From: Paracoccus alcaliphilus
Lineage (GTDB): Bacteria > Pseudomonadota > Alphaproteobacteria > Rhodobacterales > Rhodobacteraceae
Length of the DNA stretch: 64,000 nucleotides
NCBI RefSeq assembly: GCF_028553725.1
Contig: NZ_CP067124.1
Location: forward strand, 754,001-818,000
Direction: 5' to 3'
The position numbers and the translations under genes were made by a program. This document shows positions 7,695-17,748 of this stretch, piece after piece; position 1 is the first letter of the stretch; the number at the start of each line of letters is the position of its first letter. The notes below the pieces were generated by a model. The model did not search any database and was not told where the DNA came from. It saw only the letters and a list, made by a program, of their open reading frames with translations.

Positions 7695-8360
7695 TCAGCC
7701 TGTTGGGGCGACGACGATGACATGGAGGTAGCCCGGGCCATGTGCGCCGCGGACATAGCTGCCCTCGATATCGGTGGTGCCGCTTGGGCCGGTGATCAGG
7801 ATGGCGTTGCGGGGCGAGGCAAGCTGCGACAGGGTCCGGGCGTAATCCTCCAGATATGGGAGCAGGGTGTCCGCGCGCAGCACGACGAGGTGGTGCAGCG
7901 GCAGGAAGGACAAAAGGATCGGCGTATATGGGCCGGAATGGATCACCAGCGATCCGTTTTCCGCGATGCCCCACAGCGCAAGGCCAAGGGCTGCGGGTTC
8001 GTCTGCGGCGATTTCCGAATGGGTGGAGGTGCTGGACCAGTCCAGCGCCGCCAGTTCGGGCGCGGGTTCCAGCGCGATAGAGGGTGGCAGTCCGTGGCCG
8101 TCCAGATAGCGGCGGACCGCCTGCGGCACCCCGGCCATGTCCGCCACATGGTCGATGGTGGTGCCAAGGGCGGTGGCCTTGGCGGCGAAGGCCTCGGGCA
8201 GGGTGGCCGAGGCAAGGCGCGGGCGGGTGCTGTCGGGTATCTCCAGCAGGGCGGCGGCCTCGGCGGCGATGGCATCGGGTGTGGCGGGCGGGGCGGCCTT
8301 GCGGATCGCGGCAAGGATTCTGTCGCGGGCAGTCACGGGGGCAGCTTTGGGGGCGGTCAT
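7695..8360 (-). CDS. lutC: Lactate utilisation protein C (LutC, DUF162)
   Basis: 221 residues. The protein has VTARDRILAAIRKA at the start and the conserved C-terminal half: SEIAADEPAALGLALWGIAE, ENGSLVIHSG, LSFLPLHHLVVL, and NAILITGPSGTTDIEGSYVR with GAHGPGYLHVIVV. The TGPSxTxDIE motif is the LutC/YkgG hallmark. LutC is the third subunit of the cytoplasmic iron-sulphur L-lactate oxidase complex LutABC that makes pyruvate. The ATG at 8360 overlaps the lutB stop by four bases (ATGA), so translation is coupled. A longer in-frame reading upstream is antisense noise inside lutB. Last gene of the lldP-lutABC group. Confidence 0.95.
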   Translation of the reverse strand: MTAPKAAPVTARDRILAAIRKAAPPATPDAIAAEAAALLEIPDSTRPRLASATLPEAFAAKATALGTTIDHVADMAGVPQAVRRYLDGHGLPPSIALEPAPELAALDWSSTSTHSEIAADEPAALGLALWGIAENGSLVIHSGPYTPILLSFLPLHHLVVLRADTLLPYLEDYARTLSQLASPRNAILITGPSGTTDIEGSYVRGAHGPGYLHVIVVAPTG

Positions 8361-9778
8361 GTGCGGGTCCCTTTCTTCTGCCGGGCGCGGTACTGTTCCA
8401 TGAAGGTCCGGCCGGGCGGGCGGGGCAGGTCGCGATATGCCGTCCAGCCCCCGGCCAGCGGCAAGCGGGAGATCCAGCCGCCTTTGCCGAACAAACGCAG
8501 CGCCCGGACGCCGATGCGGCTGGCCAGCCGATAGAGCCGGGGCCGGTGCGCCAGCCGGGCCCACAGACCGATGCCGGCGCGCAGCGTGCCGGGCTCCAGC
8601 CCTTCGCGCCAGCTTCGGACGCGCCATGCGCGCAACAGCGTCGGCAGCGGGATTTCGACCGGGCAGACCTCGGCGCAGCGGCCGTTCATGGTGCAGGCGT
8701 TGGGCAGGTCGCGCGACGCCGCCAGCCCGTCCAGAACCGGCGTCAGCACCGAGCCCATCGGGCCGGGATACGTACCGCCATAGGCATGCCCGCCGATCTG
8801 GCGATAGACCACGCAATGGTTCATGCAGGCGCCGCAGCGGATGCAGCGCAGCATCTCGCGGAATTCGTCGGCCAGCATCCGGGTGCGGCCGTTATCGACC
8901 AGCACGATATGCATTTCTTCGGGGCCGTCGGCATCGCCGGGGCGTTTCGGGCCGCAATGGAAGGTGGTGTATTGCGTCATCTCGCCGCCCGTCGCGGACC
9001 GCACCAAAAGCCGCAACAGCGCGAAGGCATGGGCGGTCGAGGGCACGATCTTTTCGATCCCCGCCGTCACGATATGGATGCGCGGCGGCGTGGTGGTCAG
9101 TTCGGCATTGCCCTCGTTGGTGACGGTGCAGGTCGCGCCGGTATCGGCGACAAGGAAATTCGCACCCGAAATGCCGACATCCGCACCCAGAAACTTGGCA
9201 CGCAGCTGCACCCGCGCGCTTTGGACCATGGTGGCGGGGTCTTCTGCCTCGGGCGGTGGGTTGTGGCCCTCGCGGAACAGGTCCGCCACCTGCTCGCGCG
9301 TGCGGTGCATGGCGGGCCAGATGATATGCGACGGCGCCTCGCCCGCAAGCTGGATGATATGCTCGGCCAGATCGGTCTCGACCCGCTCGATCCCGGCATC
9401 TGCAAGGGCGTGGGGCAGGCCGATTTCCTCGCCCAGCATGGATTTCGATCGGGTGACGATCTTCGCGTTCGCGTTCAGACAGATGCGGGTGACGATGGCG
9501 CGGGCCTCGGCATCGTCGCTGGCCCAATGGACCTGCGCGCCGCTGGCGGTCGCATTACGCTCGAACATTTCGAGGTAATGGCCCAGATTGGCGATGACGT
9601 GGTCCTTGATCGCGCGGCCACGTTCGCGGGCCGCCTGAAATTCGGGAAAGCCGGCGACGGCGGCGGCGCGTTTCGTCTCGGCGGTGCCGGTTGTGCGGTC
9701 GATGGCCAGCTTCAGCGTGCGGTCGGCAAGGGCTGCCCTGGCGCGGTCCTTGAACGGCGTCTTGGTGGCGGTCTGCAT
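8357..9778 (-). CDS. lutB: Lactate utilisation iron-sulphur protein B (LutB)
   Basis: 473 residues, typical for the family. The N-terminal two thirds is the LutB/DUF162-like domain (FLGADVGISGANFLVADTGA, TVTNEGNAELTT, and HIVTAGIEKIVPS). The C-terminal part holds two 4Fe-4S ferredoxin motifs, CIRCGACMNHC and CTMNGRCAEVCPVEI. It carries electrons in the LutABC L-lactate oxidation complex. The start at 9778 follows lutA by three bases, and the end overlaps lutC by four bases. All cluster cysteines look intact. Confidence 0.96.
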   Translation of the reverse strand: MQTATKTPFKDRARAALADRTLKLAIDRTTGTAETKRAAAVAGFPEFQAARERGRAIKDHVIANLGHYLEMFERNATASGAQVHWASDDAEARAIVTRICLNANAKIVTRSKSMLGEEIGLPHALADAGIERVETDLAEHIIQLAGEAPSHIIWPAMHRTREQVADLFREGHNPPPEAEDPATMVQSARVQLRAKFLGADVGISGANFLVADTGATCTVTNEGNAELTTTPPRIHIVTAGIEKIVPSTAHAFALLRLLVRSATGGEMTQYTTFHCGPKRPGDADGPEEMHIVLVDNGRTRMLADEFREMLRCIRCGACMNHCVVYRQIGGHAYGGTYPGPMGSVLTPVLDGLAASRDLPNACTMNGRCAEVCPVEIPLPTLLRAWRVRSWREGLEPGTLRAGIGLWARLAHRPRLYRLASRIGVRALRLFGKGGWISRLPLAGGWTAYRDLPRPPGRTFMEQYRARQKKGTRT

Positions 9779-9781
9779 GGG

Positions 9782-10549
9782 CTATCCCTCCTCGCCGATG
9801 GCGGGGCCAGAGGCCACGCCCGCCAGAACCTCGATGGTGTGGAAACAGCGGGTTTTCGCGCCGCGCCGGTGCAGCTTGCCCGCCATGTTCATCAGACAAC
9901 CCAGATCGCCCGCCAGCAGCAGATCCGCGCCGGTCTTTTCCACGGCTTCGGCTTTTTCGGTGACGATCCCGTTCGAGATGGCGGAATATTTCACGCAGAA
10001 GGTGCCGCCGAAGCCGCAGCAGACATCGTTGCCTTCCAGCCCGCGCATCCTCAGCCCCTCGACATGGGACAACAATGCGCGCGGCTGTCCGGCGATGCCC
10101 AGCTCGCGCAGGCCGGAACAGCTGTCGTGATAGGTGGCGGAGGCATCCAGCCTCCGCCCCTGTGGTGCGTAGCCCATGACATCGACCAGAAAGCTGGTGA
10201 TCTCGTGGGTTTTGGCCGCGAAGGCCTTGGCGCGGGCGGCCCAGTCGGGGTCGCCCGCCAGCAGGTCCGGCCAGCCATGCACCATCGTCGCCGCGCAGGA
10301 CCCCGAGGGCAGGACGACATGGTCGAACCCCTCGAAGGCGGCGATGGTCTGGCGTGCCAGCCGCTCCGTGTCACGGTTGTCGCCGCTGTTGAAGGCGGGC
10401 TGACCGCAGCAGGTCTGCGCCTGCGGCACCTCGACCGTGCATCCGGCCTCTTCCAGCAGCTGGATGGCGGCAAAGCCGATCTGCGGACGGATGGCATCGA
10501 CGAGACAGGTCACGAACAGACCGACCCGAGGATTTGGCTTTCCGGACAT
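9782..10549 (-). CDS. lutA: Lactate utilisation protein A (LutA, CCG-domain)
   Basis: 255 residues with two cysteine-rich CCG domains: QTCCGQPAFNSG near residues 45-60 and VCCGFGGTFCVKYSAIS near 175-195. YHDSCSGLRELGI and DLGCLMNMAG supply the further cysteines. These bind the unusual non-cubane 4Fe-4S clusters of the heterodisulfide-reductase/GlpC/LutA family. It forms the LutABC lactate oxidase with the next two genes. It begins eight bases after the lactate permease gene on the same strand, showing uptake and oxidation are one transcription unit. Confidence 0.96.
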   Translation of the reverse strand: MSGKPNPRVGLFVTCLVDAIRPQIGFAAIQLLEEAGCTVEVPQAQTCCGQPAFNSGDNRDTERLARQTIAAFEGFDHVVLPSGSCAATMVHGWPDLLAGDPDWAARAKAFAAKTHEITSFLVDVMGYAPQGRRLDASATYHDSCSGLRELGIAGQPRALLSHVEGLRMRGLEGNDVCCGFGGTFCVKYSAISNGIVTEKAEAVEKTGADLLLAGDLGCLMNMAGKLHRRGAKTRCFHTIEVLAGVASGPAIGEEG

Positions 10550-10556
10550 GATGACC

Positions 10557-12329
10557 TCAGTTGCTTGCGGTTACGGGGGCAGGGGCATGGCCTCGGTTGC
10601 GGGACATGGCGAACAGCACGGCTGCGGCCCAGATCACGGCGGCGATCCACCACATGAAGTTGCCGCTCAGCAGCGCAAAGCCCAACAACCCGCCCTGCAC
10701 CACATAATAGGCCATCGGGATCAGGGTCTGGCGGATGATCGCGCCCTCTCGGTCGGTCAGGCCGACGGTGGCGGATGCGGCCACGACGTTATGGACGCAG
10801 ATCATGTTGCCCGCAGCCCCGCCGATGGCCTGCAAGGCGACGACGGTGCTGGCGCCAGCCGCGCCCAGACCAATCTGTTCGGCGGTCGAGAACTGGAACA
10901 GCGAGAACATCATGTTGCTGATCGTGTTCGACCCGGCGACAAAGGCCCCCATCGCCCCGATCAGCGGCGCGAACATCGGCCATCCGTTGCCCACCACCGA
11001 AGACACGCCCTCGGCCAGAACGATGGGCATGCTGGCCAGCGTGTCGGATGCCGAGTTCAGGAACACCTGCACCATCGGCACTGCCAGCAGCAGCGCGGGC
11101 GCGGCGGCCATCATGGTTGAACCCGAGGATTTCAGGGCGCGGCCGTAATCGCTGACCTTCATGCCGTGATAGAACCAGGTGAAGATCGAGGCAAGGATCA
11201 GGATCGTGCCCGGCAGGTACAGCACCTGCACCCGCGCGTTGATGCCCGAACTGAACAGGTTGTCCAGCGCGATGGTCACCTCGGGAGAGTTCAGCCATGC
11301 CTTGAGCGGCCCGACCGTGCGGGTCAGCACCAGCAGGATCACCACGAAGACATAGGGCGCCCATGCCTTCAGCAGCGGCATCAGCGGCTTGCTGGCATGG
11401 TGAACCTCCAGATCGTCCAGCTTGCCCACCCATGCCGGATCCCAGTCCTTGCGGGCGGGAAAGTCAAAGACCTCTTGCGGGATCAGGAAGCCGCGTTTTG
11501 CCGCCGGAACCACGATCAGCAGCCCGATGATCCCGCCCAGAAGCGAGGGGAATTCCGGCCCCAGGACCACCGCGATGATGTAATAGGGAACGGTGAAGGC
11601 GAGGCCCGCGAACAGCGCGAATTTCCAGATGCGGAAGCCCTCGGCGAACGAGCGGTTGGCGCCGAAGAAACGGGTCAGCATCCCCACCAGGATCAGCGGG
11701 ATCAGGAAACCGACCAACCCGTGCAGCGTCGCCACCTTGACGGTGATTTCCAGCAGGTAATCGAAGAACGGCATGGGCGCGATGGTCGCGTCCACAAGCG
11801 GCTGCCCCTCCAGCCCGGTGCGCACCCCGACAAGGATCGGGGTGCCGACCGCGCCGAAGGATACCGGCGTGGACTGGATGATCAGCGTCACCATGACCGC
11901 GGCCATGGCGGGAAAGCCGATGGCGACCAGCAGCGGCGCCGCGATGGCGGCGGGGGTGCCGAAACCCGAAGCGCCCTCGATCAGCGATCCGAACATCCAG
12001 GCGATGATGATCGCCTGCACCCGCCGGTCGGGCGAGATCGAGGTGAAGCCGCTGCGGATCGAGCGGATGCCGCCGCTTTCCTCAAGCGTATACAGCATCA
12101 GGATTGCGCCGAAGACGATATAGAGCAGGCTGATCGCGGTCACGGCGCCATTGACGGTCGCGCCCAGCACGGTGTTCAGCTCCGTGCCCCAGACCAGCAG
12201 CGCGGTCAGCACCGTCACCACATAGGCCACGAACATCGAGAACTTGGCAGAACGCGCCAGCACCACCAGCAACACGAAAACCGTCGCAATCGGCAGAAGC
12301 GCAAGGATGAATATCATCAGGCCAGCCAT
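10557..12329 (-). CDS. lldP: L-lactate permease
   Basis: 590 residues and strongly hydrophobic (about 14 membrane spans). Typical LctP/LldP stretches are [71 protein letters not shown] and [20 protein letters not shown]. It is an inner-membrane lactate (glycolate):H+ symporter. It heads the lldP-lutABC group, and the promoter, if separate from pntAB, lies in the 83 bp at 12330-12412. No lldR/lutR regulator is directly adjacent, so control may come from the FadR-type protein at 23666 or from upstream read-through (inference). Confidence 0.95.
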   Translation of the reverse strand: MAGLMIFILALLPIATVFVLLVVLARSAKFSMFVAYVVTVLTALLVWGTELNTVLGATVNGAVTAISLLYIVFGAILMLYTLEESGGIRSIRSGFTSISPDRRVQAIIIAWMFGSLIEGASGFGTPAAIAAPLLVAIGFPAMAAVMVTLIIQSTPVSFGAVGTPILVGVRTGLEGQPLVDATIAPMPFFDYLLEITVKVATLHGLVGFLIPLILVGMLTRFFGANRSFAEGFRIWKFALFAGLAFTVPYYIIAVVLGPEFPSLLGGIIGLLIVVPAAKRGFLIPQEVFDFPARKDWDPAWVGKLDDLEVHHASKPLMPLLKAWAPYVFVVILLVLTRTVGPLKAWLNSPEVTIALDNLFSSGINARVQVLYLPGTILILASIFTWFYHGMKVSDYGRALKSSGSTMMAAAPALLLAVPMVQVFLNSASDTLASMPIVLAEGVSSVVGNGWPMFAPLIGAMGAFVAGSNTISNMMFSLFQFSTAEQIGLGAAGASTVVALQAIGGAAGNMICVHNVVAASATVGLTDREGAIIRQTLIPMAYYVVQGGLLGFALLSGNFMWWIAAVIWAAAVLFAMSRNRGHAPAPVTASN

Positions 12330-12412
12330 GTTTCCTCCTCAGAAATGGCGGGGAATCCGCCGGTTTGTTGTTGTCCTGTTATCGAGATCCCGGTCGCAGG
12401 GCAGGCCGCCCC

Positions 12413-13855
12413 TCACTCGACCATTGGCATGAGTTTATTGATGCTGTCCTTTGCGTCGCCATAGAACATTCGGGTGTTTTCCTTGAAGAACAGGGGGTTT
12501 TCGATGCCGGAATAGCCGGTGCCCTGACCGCGTTTTGACACGAAGACCTGTTTTGCCTTCCAGACCTCCAGCACCGGCATCCCGGCGATGGGGCTGTTGG
12601 GATCGTCCTGCGCCGCCGGGTTCACGATGTCGTTGCTGCCGATCACGATCACCACGTCGGTCGAGGGGAAATCGTCGTTGATCTCGTCCATCTCCAGCAC
12701 GATGTCGTAAGGCACCTTCGCCTCGGCCAGCAGCACGTTCATGTGGCCGGGCAGACGGCCCGCGACCGGGTGGATGGCGAAACGCACCTCCTTGCCCGCC
12801 GCGCGCAGCTTGCGCGTCAGTTCCGACACCGCCGCCTGCGCCTGCGCCACCGCCATGCCGTAACCCGGCACGATCACCACGCTGTCGGCATCGTTCAGCG
12901 CCGCCGCCACGCCGTCGGCGTCGATGGCGATCTGTTCGCCCTCGATCTCCGCGGCAGGGCCGGTCTCGCCGCCGAAGCCGCCCAGGATCACGCTGACGAA
13001 ATGGCGGTTCATCGCCTTGCACATGATATAGGACAGGATCGCACCTGACGAGCCGACCAGCGCGCCGGTCACGATCAGCAGGTCATTGCCAAGCGTGAAG
13101 CCGATCGCCGCCGCCGCCCAGCCGGAATAGCTGTTCAGCATCGACACAACCACCGGCATGTCGGCGCCGCCGATGCCCATGATCAGGTGATAGCCGATGA
13201 AGAAGGCCAGCAGGGTGATCAGCACCAGCCACAGCACGGGGGAACCGACATCGGCGCAGTAAAGCACCCCGAACAGGATCGACAGCGCCAGCGCGGTGGC
13301 ATTCAGCATATGCCCGCCCGGCAGCTTTTTCGGCTTGCCGTCGATGCGGCCCGCCAGCTTGCCGAAGGCCACGACCGAGCCGGTGAAGGTGATCGCGCCG
13401 ATGAAGATGCCAAGGAACACCTCGATCTTCAGCACCGCGATCTCGGCCGGGGTCTTGTGGGCCAGAACGGCGGCGAAGCCCTCGAAGGTGACGGCGGCAT
13501 CGGCGGCCTTTTCGCGCAGCACCCGGGCCAGCTCGATCTGGGCGTTGAAGCCGACAAAGACCGCCGCCAGACCGACGAGGCTGTGCATCGCCGCGACCAG
13601 CTGCGGCATCTCGGTCATCTGCACGCGCTTGGCGATGACGAAACCGACGCTGCCGCCGATGGCGATCATGATCGCCGACAGCCACCAGTTGCCCGCGCCC
13701 GGCCCGAACAGCGTCGCCAGCACCGCCAGCGCCATGCCGACGATGCCGTACCAGATCGCGCGCTTGGCGCTTTCCTGACCCGACAGCCCCCCCAGCGAGA
13801 GGATGAACAGGATCGAAGCAACCACATAGACGGCAGTGGTAAATCCGTATTCCAT
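12413..13855 (-). CDS. pntB: NAD(P) transhydrogenase beta subunit
   Basis: 480 residues. About nine membrane spans come first ([40 protein letters not shown]). They are followed by the cytoplasmic NADP-binding domain III with [49 protein letters not shown] and [17 protein letters not shown]. With PntA it forms the proton-translocating transhydrogenase that makes NADPH from NADH at the expense of proton-motive force. It follows pntA by ten bases. NADPH supply here fits a neighbouring PHB pathway whose reductase would use NADPH. Confidence 0.97.
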   Translation of the reverse strand: MEYGFTTAVYVVASILFILSLGGLSGQESAKRAIWYGIVGMALAVLATLFGPGAGNWWLSAIMIAIGGSVGFVIAKRVQMTEMPQLVAAMHSLVGLAAVFVGFNAQIELARVLREKAADAAVTFEGFAAVLAHKTPAEIAVLKIEVFLGIFIGAITFTGSVVAFGKLAGRIDGKPKKLPGGHMLNATALALSILFGVLYCADVGSPVLWLVLITLLAFFIGYHLIMGIGGADMPVVVSMLNSYSGWAAAAIGFTLGNDLLIVTGALVGSSGAILSYIMCKAMNRHFVSVILGGFGGETGPAAEIEGEQIAIDADGVAAALNDADSVVIVPGYGMAVAQAQAAVSELTRKLRAAGKEVRFAIHPVAGRLPGHMNVLLAEAKVPYDIVLEMDEINDDFPSTDVVIVIGSNDIVNPAAQDDPNSPIAGMPVLEVWKAKQVFVSKRGQGTGYSGIENPLFFKENTRMFYGDAKDSINKLMPMVE

Positions 13856-13865
13856 CAGCCCCTCC

Positions 13866-15440
13866 TTACGATTTCTGGAACATGGCGAGCATGCGCCGGG
13901 TGACGAGGAAGCCGCCGAAGATGTTGACGCCCGCCATCAGCACCGCCAGCGCCCCCAGCACCACCACCCAGGCCGAGCCCGAGCCGATCTGCATCAGCGC
14001 CCCCAGAATGATGATCGACGAGATCGCATTGGTGATCGCCATCAGCGGCGTGTGCAGCGAATGGGCGACGTTCCAGATCACCCGGAAGCCCACGAAACAG
14101 GCCAGCACGAAGACGATGAAATGCGACAGGAAGCTGGCCGGAGCGACCAGCCCGATCAGCAGCAGGAACAGACCCCCGGCCACCAGCAGCGTGACCTGGC
14201 TTCTGGTCTCGGCGCGGAAGGCCGCGACCTCGGCGGCACGGCGCTCCTCGACCGTCAGTTCCTTCTTCTTCTCCTTGGGCTTCTGCGCCGCGATGGCCGC
14301 AACCTTCGGCGGCGGAGGCGGCCAGGTGATGTCGTGATCGCGGGTGACGGTGGCGCCACGGATCACGTCGTCCTCCATGTTGTGGTCGATCACGCCGTCT
14401 TTCTTCAGCGTCAGATCGGACATGAAATGGCGGATGTTGTTGCCGTAAAGCTCGGAGGCCTGTGCACCCATGCGCGAGGGGAAATCGGTATAGCCGATGA
14501 TGGTCACGCCATTGTTGGTCACGATCCGCTCGTCCGGCACGGTCAGATCGCAATTGCCGCCCTTTTCGGCGGCCAGATCGACGATGACGCTGCCGCGCTT
14601 CATCGCCTCGACCATGTCCTTCGTCCACAGCTTGGGCGCATCGCGGCCCGGGATCAGCGCCGTGGTGATGACGATATCCATCTGCGGCGCCAGCTCGCGG
14701 AACTTCTCCAGCTGCTTTTCGCGGAATTCCGGGCTGGAGGGCGCGGCATAGCCGCCGGTCGCGGCCCCGTCCTGCGCCTGTTCCTCGAAATCGAGAAAGA
14801 CGAACTCGGCCCCCATCGATTCGATCTGCTCGGCCACTTCGGGGCGCACGTCGAAGGCATAAACCTGCGCGCCCAGACTGACCGAAGCCCCGATCGCCGC
14901 CAGACCGGCCACGCCCGCGCCCACCACCAGAACCCTGGCCGGAGGCACCTTGCCCGCCGCCGTCACCTGACCGGTGAAGAAACGGCCGAAATTGTTGGCC
15001 GCCTCGATCACCGAACGGTAACCGGCGATATTGGCCATCGAGGACAGCGCGTCCATCTTCTGCGCCCGCGAGATCCGCGGCACCATGTCCATGGCGATGG
15101 CGGTGATGCCCTGCTGGCGGGCTGCTTCCAGCAACTCGCTGTTCTGCGCCGGATAAAAGAACGAGATCAGCGTCTGGCCTTCGCGCATCTGGCCGATTTC
15201 GCTCTCGCTGGGGGGGCGCACCCTGGCCACCACATCGACCGCCGCCAGAAGGCTGGCCGCCGTCGCCTCGACCGTCACCCCCGCCGCCGCGTAATCCTCG
15301 TCCGAGAAACCGGCGCGCGCGCCAGCCCCGGATTCGATGAATACCTCATGTCCCAGTTTCTGGAGATGCAAGGACGAGGAGGGCGTGATCGAAACACGAG
15401 CCTCCCCCTCAAAACTCTCCTTCAACGCGCCGATCTTCAT
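13866..15440 (-). CDS. pntA: NAD(P) transhydrogenase alpha subunit (one-piece)
   Basis: 524 residues. It begins [20 protein letters not shown]. The NAD-binding domain I includes [40 protein letters not shown] and [14 protein letters not shown] charged linker ([16 protein letters not shown]) leads to a C-terminal hydrophobic part with four spans (domain II part). This single-chain alpha form differs from the split PntAA/PntAB found in some alphaproteobacteria, for example Rhodospirillum. Forms an operon with pntB, and the phasin gene lies 42 bp upstream on the same strand. Confidence 0.97.
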   Translation of the reverse strand: MKIGALKESFEGEARVSITPSSSLHLQKLGHEVFIESGAGARAGFSDEDYAAAGVTVEATAASLLAAVDVVARVRPPSESEIGQMREGQTLISFFYPAQNSELLEAARQQGITAIAMDMVPRISRAQKMDALSSMANIAGYRSVIEAANNFGRFFTGQVTAAGKVPPARVLVVGAGVAGLAAIGASVSLGAQVYAFDVRPEVAEQIESMGAEFVFLDFEEQAQDGAATGGYAAPSSPEFREKQLEKFRELAPQMDIVITTALIPGRDAPKLWTKDMVEAMKRGSVIVDLAAEKGGNCDLTVPDERIVTNNGVTIIGYTDFPSRMGAQASELYGNNIRHFMSDLTLKKDGVIDHNMEDDVIRGATVTRDHDITWPPPPPKVAAIAAQKPKEKKKELTVEERRAAEVAAFRAETRSQVTLLVAGGLFLLLIGLVAPASFLSHFIVFVLACFVGFRVIWNVAHSLHTPLMAITNAISSIIILGALMQIGSGSAWVVVLGALAVLMAGVNIFGGFLVTRRMLAMFQKS

Positions 15441-15482
15441 GGCCTGATCCTCTCCTTCCGGTAAGATATCAGCGGAACCCGG

Positions 15483-15947
15483 TCAGGACTTCCGATGATC
15501 CCTGACGGATGCCTCGATCTCGGCTGACACTTTCTGATAGGCATTCTGGGCGGCGGTCGCGGTTTCTTCGGAATATCGCCGCATCAGTTCGACCGCCTTG
15601 TCCGTGGCGGCCTTGTAATGTTCGAGATTCTGCTTCGTGGCTTCGGCAGAACCGGACAGATCGCTTTTCTCAAGACCTGCCCATGTCGCCCGGATGACGC
15701 CGTCGAACAGCTTTGCCTGACGTTCAAGCTGGACACGATAGAAGCTCATCGCCGCCTCATTGGCCTGCGCCAGCGCGGTCAGCCGGTCCTGATGCATCTG
15801 CATGATCGTGATCGGGTTCAGATCATCGAAGCCCTGGCTCCGGAACCACTCTCCGAAGACATCACTGTTGAAGAACGGAAAGAGCGTCTTGGGGTCGATC
15901 GCCTTGAATGCATTCTCGAAGTTCGGGGTGGTTTTCTTGTCGGTCAT
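15483..15947 (-). CDS. Phasin family protein
   Basis: 154 residues, helical and amphipathic: FNSDVFGEWFRSQGFDDLNP near the N-terminus, YRVQLERQAKLFDGVIRATW in the middle, AVELMRRYSEETATAAQNAY near the end. This is the phasin_2 pattern. Phasins coat polyhydroxybutyrate granules and control their number and size. The position between lpd and pntA, in a cluster with phaA, supports a PHB role. Codon use and strand match its neighbours. The specific symbol (phaP) cannot be assigned with certainty. Confidence 0.8.
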   Translation of the reverse strand: MTDKKTTPNFENAFKAIDPKTLFPFFNSDVFGEWFRSQGFDDLNPITIMQMHQDRLTALAQANEAAMSFYRVQLERQAKLFDGVIRATWAGLEKSDLSGSAEATKQNLEHYKAATDKAVELMRRYSEETATAAQNAYQKVSAEIEASVRDHRKS

Positions 15948-16009
15948 GGCTTCACCTTGTGCATATGCGTGAGTGTGACAGTTGCAGACAGAACATCGTC
16001 GTTGGCCGG

Positions 16010-17734
16010 TCAGGGCCGCTTTTTGGGCGGGATCAGGTCAGTGATGGTGCCTTCGAACATCTCGGCGGCGAAATTCACCGTCTCGCTCAGGGTGGGGTGG
16101 GGATGGATGGTGTGGCCCAGATCGACGGCATCAGCGCCCATCTCGATCGCCAGCGCCACTTCGGCGATCAGATCGCCCGCATTCGGCCCGACAATGGCCG
16201 CACCGATCACCCGGTCGTCGGCTTCGTCGAAAATGACCTTGGTGATGCCCTCTGACCGCCCCAGCGACAGTGACCGCCCGGAAGCGGCCCAGGGGAAAAC
16301 GCCCTTGCCGATCTTGCGGCCCTCGGCTTTGGCGGTGGTTTCAGTGACGCCCACCCAGGCGACCTCAGGGTCGGTATAGGCGACCGACGGGATCACGCGG
16401 GCGTCGAAATGGCGGTTGTGACCGGCGGTGACCTCTGCCGCGACCTTGCCTTCATGCACGGCCTTGTGGGCAAGCATCGGCTGGCCAACCACATCGCCAA
16501 TGGCGAAGATGTGGGGCACATTGGTGCGTTGCTGGCTGTCCACGGCGATGAAACCCTGCTGGTCAACCACAACGCCCGCAGCCTCGGCACCGATCAGCCC
16601 ACCATTCGGGCGGCGTCCGACGGCGACAAGGATCTTGTCGAATATGTCGGTCGTGGTGCCGCCCGCCTCGTCCTCGAAAGTGACCGTCAGCCCGCTGTCG
16701 CCGGCCTGGACGCCGGTAACCCTGGTCTTGAGAAGGATTTTCTCATAGCGCCCCTCGATCCTTTTGTGCAGCGGCTTGACGATATCCTTGTCGGCGCCGG
16801 GGATGATCTGATCCATCAGTTCCACAACCGTGATCCTGGAGCCGAGGGCGTCATAGACGCATGCCATTTCCAACCCGATGATCCCGCCGCCCAGTACCAG
16901 CAGCCGGTCCGGGATGCCGCCCAGTTCCAGTGCGCCGGTGGAATCGATCACCCTCGGGTCGTCATGCGGGATGAAGGGCAGCGTGACGGGTTCCGAGCCT
17001 GCGGCGATGATGCACTGATCGAAACTGACCGTGGTCTTCGTGCCGCCGTCCTCGACCTCGATCATGTTCGGGCCGGTGAATCGGCCATATCCCGACACGA
17101 CCTGCACCTTGCGTCCCTTGGCCAGCCCCGACAATCCGCCCGTCAGCTGCCTGACGACCGAGTCCTTCCAGCCGCGCAGCTTGTCGAGATCGACCGTGGG
17201 TTCCGCAAAGGCGATGCCGTGACCGCCCATCTCTTCGGTCTCGGTGATGACCTTGGCGGCGTGAAGAAGCGCCTTGGACGGGATGCAGCCCACATTCAGA
17301 CAGACCCCGCCAAGGGTCGGGTTCTTCTCGATCAGCACGACCTTCTTGCCCAGATCAGCCGCCCGAAAGGCGGCGGTATAGCCGCCGGGCCCGGACCCCA
17401 GAACCACGACCTCGGCGTGAAGGTCGCCGTGGCTGGTGGCCGTCGCGGTTGGCTGGGCAGGGGCGGGGGTGGCCGCGCCGCCGCCCGATCCGTCAGCGCC
17501 GCCTTCCGCCGCTTCCAGCGTCAGGATCAGTGAACCTTCGGCGACCTTGTCGCCTTCCTTGACCGCGATGGAAACGATCCTGCCCGCAGCGGGTGAAGGA
17601 ACCTCCATCGTCGCCTTGTCGGATTCCAGCTCGATCAGCGGATCTTCCCTGGCGACGGTATCGCCGACCGCCACCAGGATATTGATGACCGGCACGTCCG
17701 AGAAATCGCCGATATCGGGGACCTTGACTTCCAT
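16010..17734 (-). CDS. lpdA: Dihydrolipoyl dehydrogenase with N-terminal lipoyl domain (E3)
   Basis: 574 residues. Residues 1-80 are a lipoyl domain (MEVKVPDIGDFSDVPVINIL, lipoylation motif ESDKATMEVPSP). After a Pro/Ala linker comes a complete flavoprotein disulfide reductase with VLGSGPGGYTAAFRAADLGK, redox-active GGVCLNVGCIPSK, LVLGGGIIGLEMA, and the C-terminal HIHP-type HTIHPHPTLSE dimer motif. It is the E3 of pyruvate dehydrogenase. The start at 17734 has GGAGGGA just upstream; a start six codons earlier lacks this. It lies 15 bp after aceF. The lipoyl domain on E3 resembles Neisseria, Ralstonia and some alphaproteobacterial complexes. Confidence 0.96.
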   Translation of the reverse strand: MEVKVPDIGDFSDVPVINILVAVGDTVAREDPLIELESDKATMEVPSPAAGRIVSIAVKEGDKVAEGSLILTLEAAEGGADGSGGGAATPAPAQPTATATSHGDLHAEVVVLGSGPGGYTAAFRAADLGKKVVLIEKNPTLGGVCLNVGCIPSKALLHAAKVITETEEMGGHGIAFAEPTVDLDKLRGWKDSVVRQLTGGLSGLAKGRKVQVVSGYGRFTGPNMIEVEDGGTKTTVSFDQCIIAAGSEPVTLPFIPHDDPRVIDSTGALELGGIPDRLLVLGGGIIGLEMACVYDALGSRITVVELMDQIIPGADKDIVKPLHKRIEGRYEKILLKTRVTGVQAGDSGLTVTFEDEAGGTTTDIFDKILVAVGRRPNGGLIGAEAAGVVVDQQGFIAVDSQQRTNVPHIFAIGDVVGQPMLAHKAVHEGKVAAEVTAGHNRHFDARVIPSVAYTDPEVAWVGVTETTAKAEGRKIGKGVFPWAASGRSLSLGRSEGITKVIFDEADDRVIGAAIVGPNAGDLIAEVALAIEMGADAVDLGHTIHPHPTLSETVNFAAEMFEGTITDLIPPKKRP

Positions 17735-17748
17735 GTTCAATCCCTCCG

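Noticed and set aside
8084..10657. 857-codon plus-strand open frame
   Set aside because: It lies antisense to lutC, lutB and lutA, all with full conserved motifs. The reading is Arg/Gly/Gln-rich and is a by-product of high GC.
13836..15464. 542-codon plus-strand open frame
   Set aside because: Antisense to pntA, which has complete motifs.
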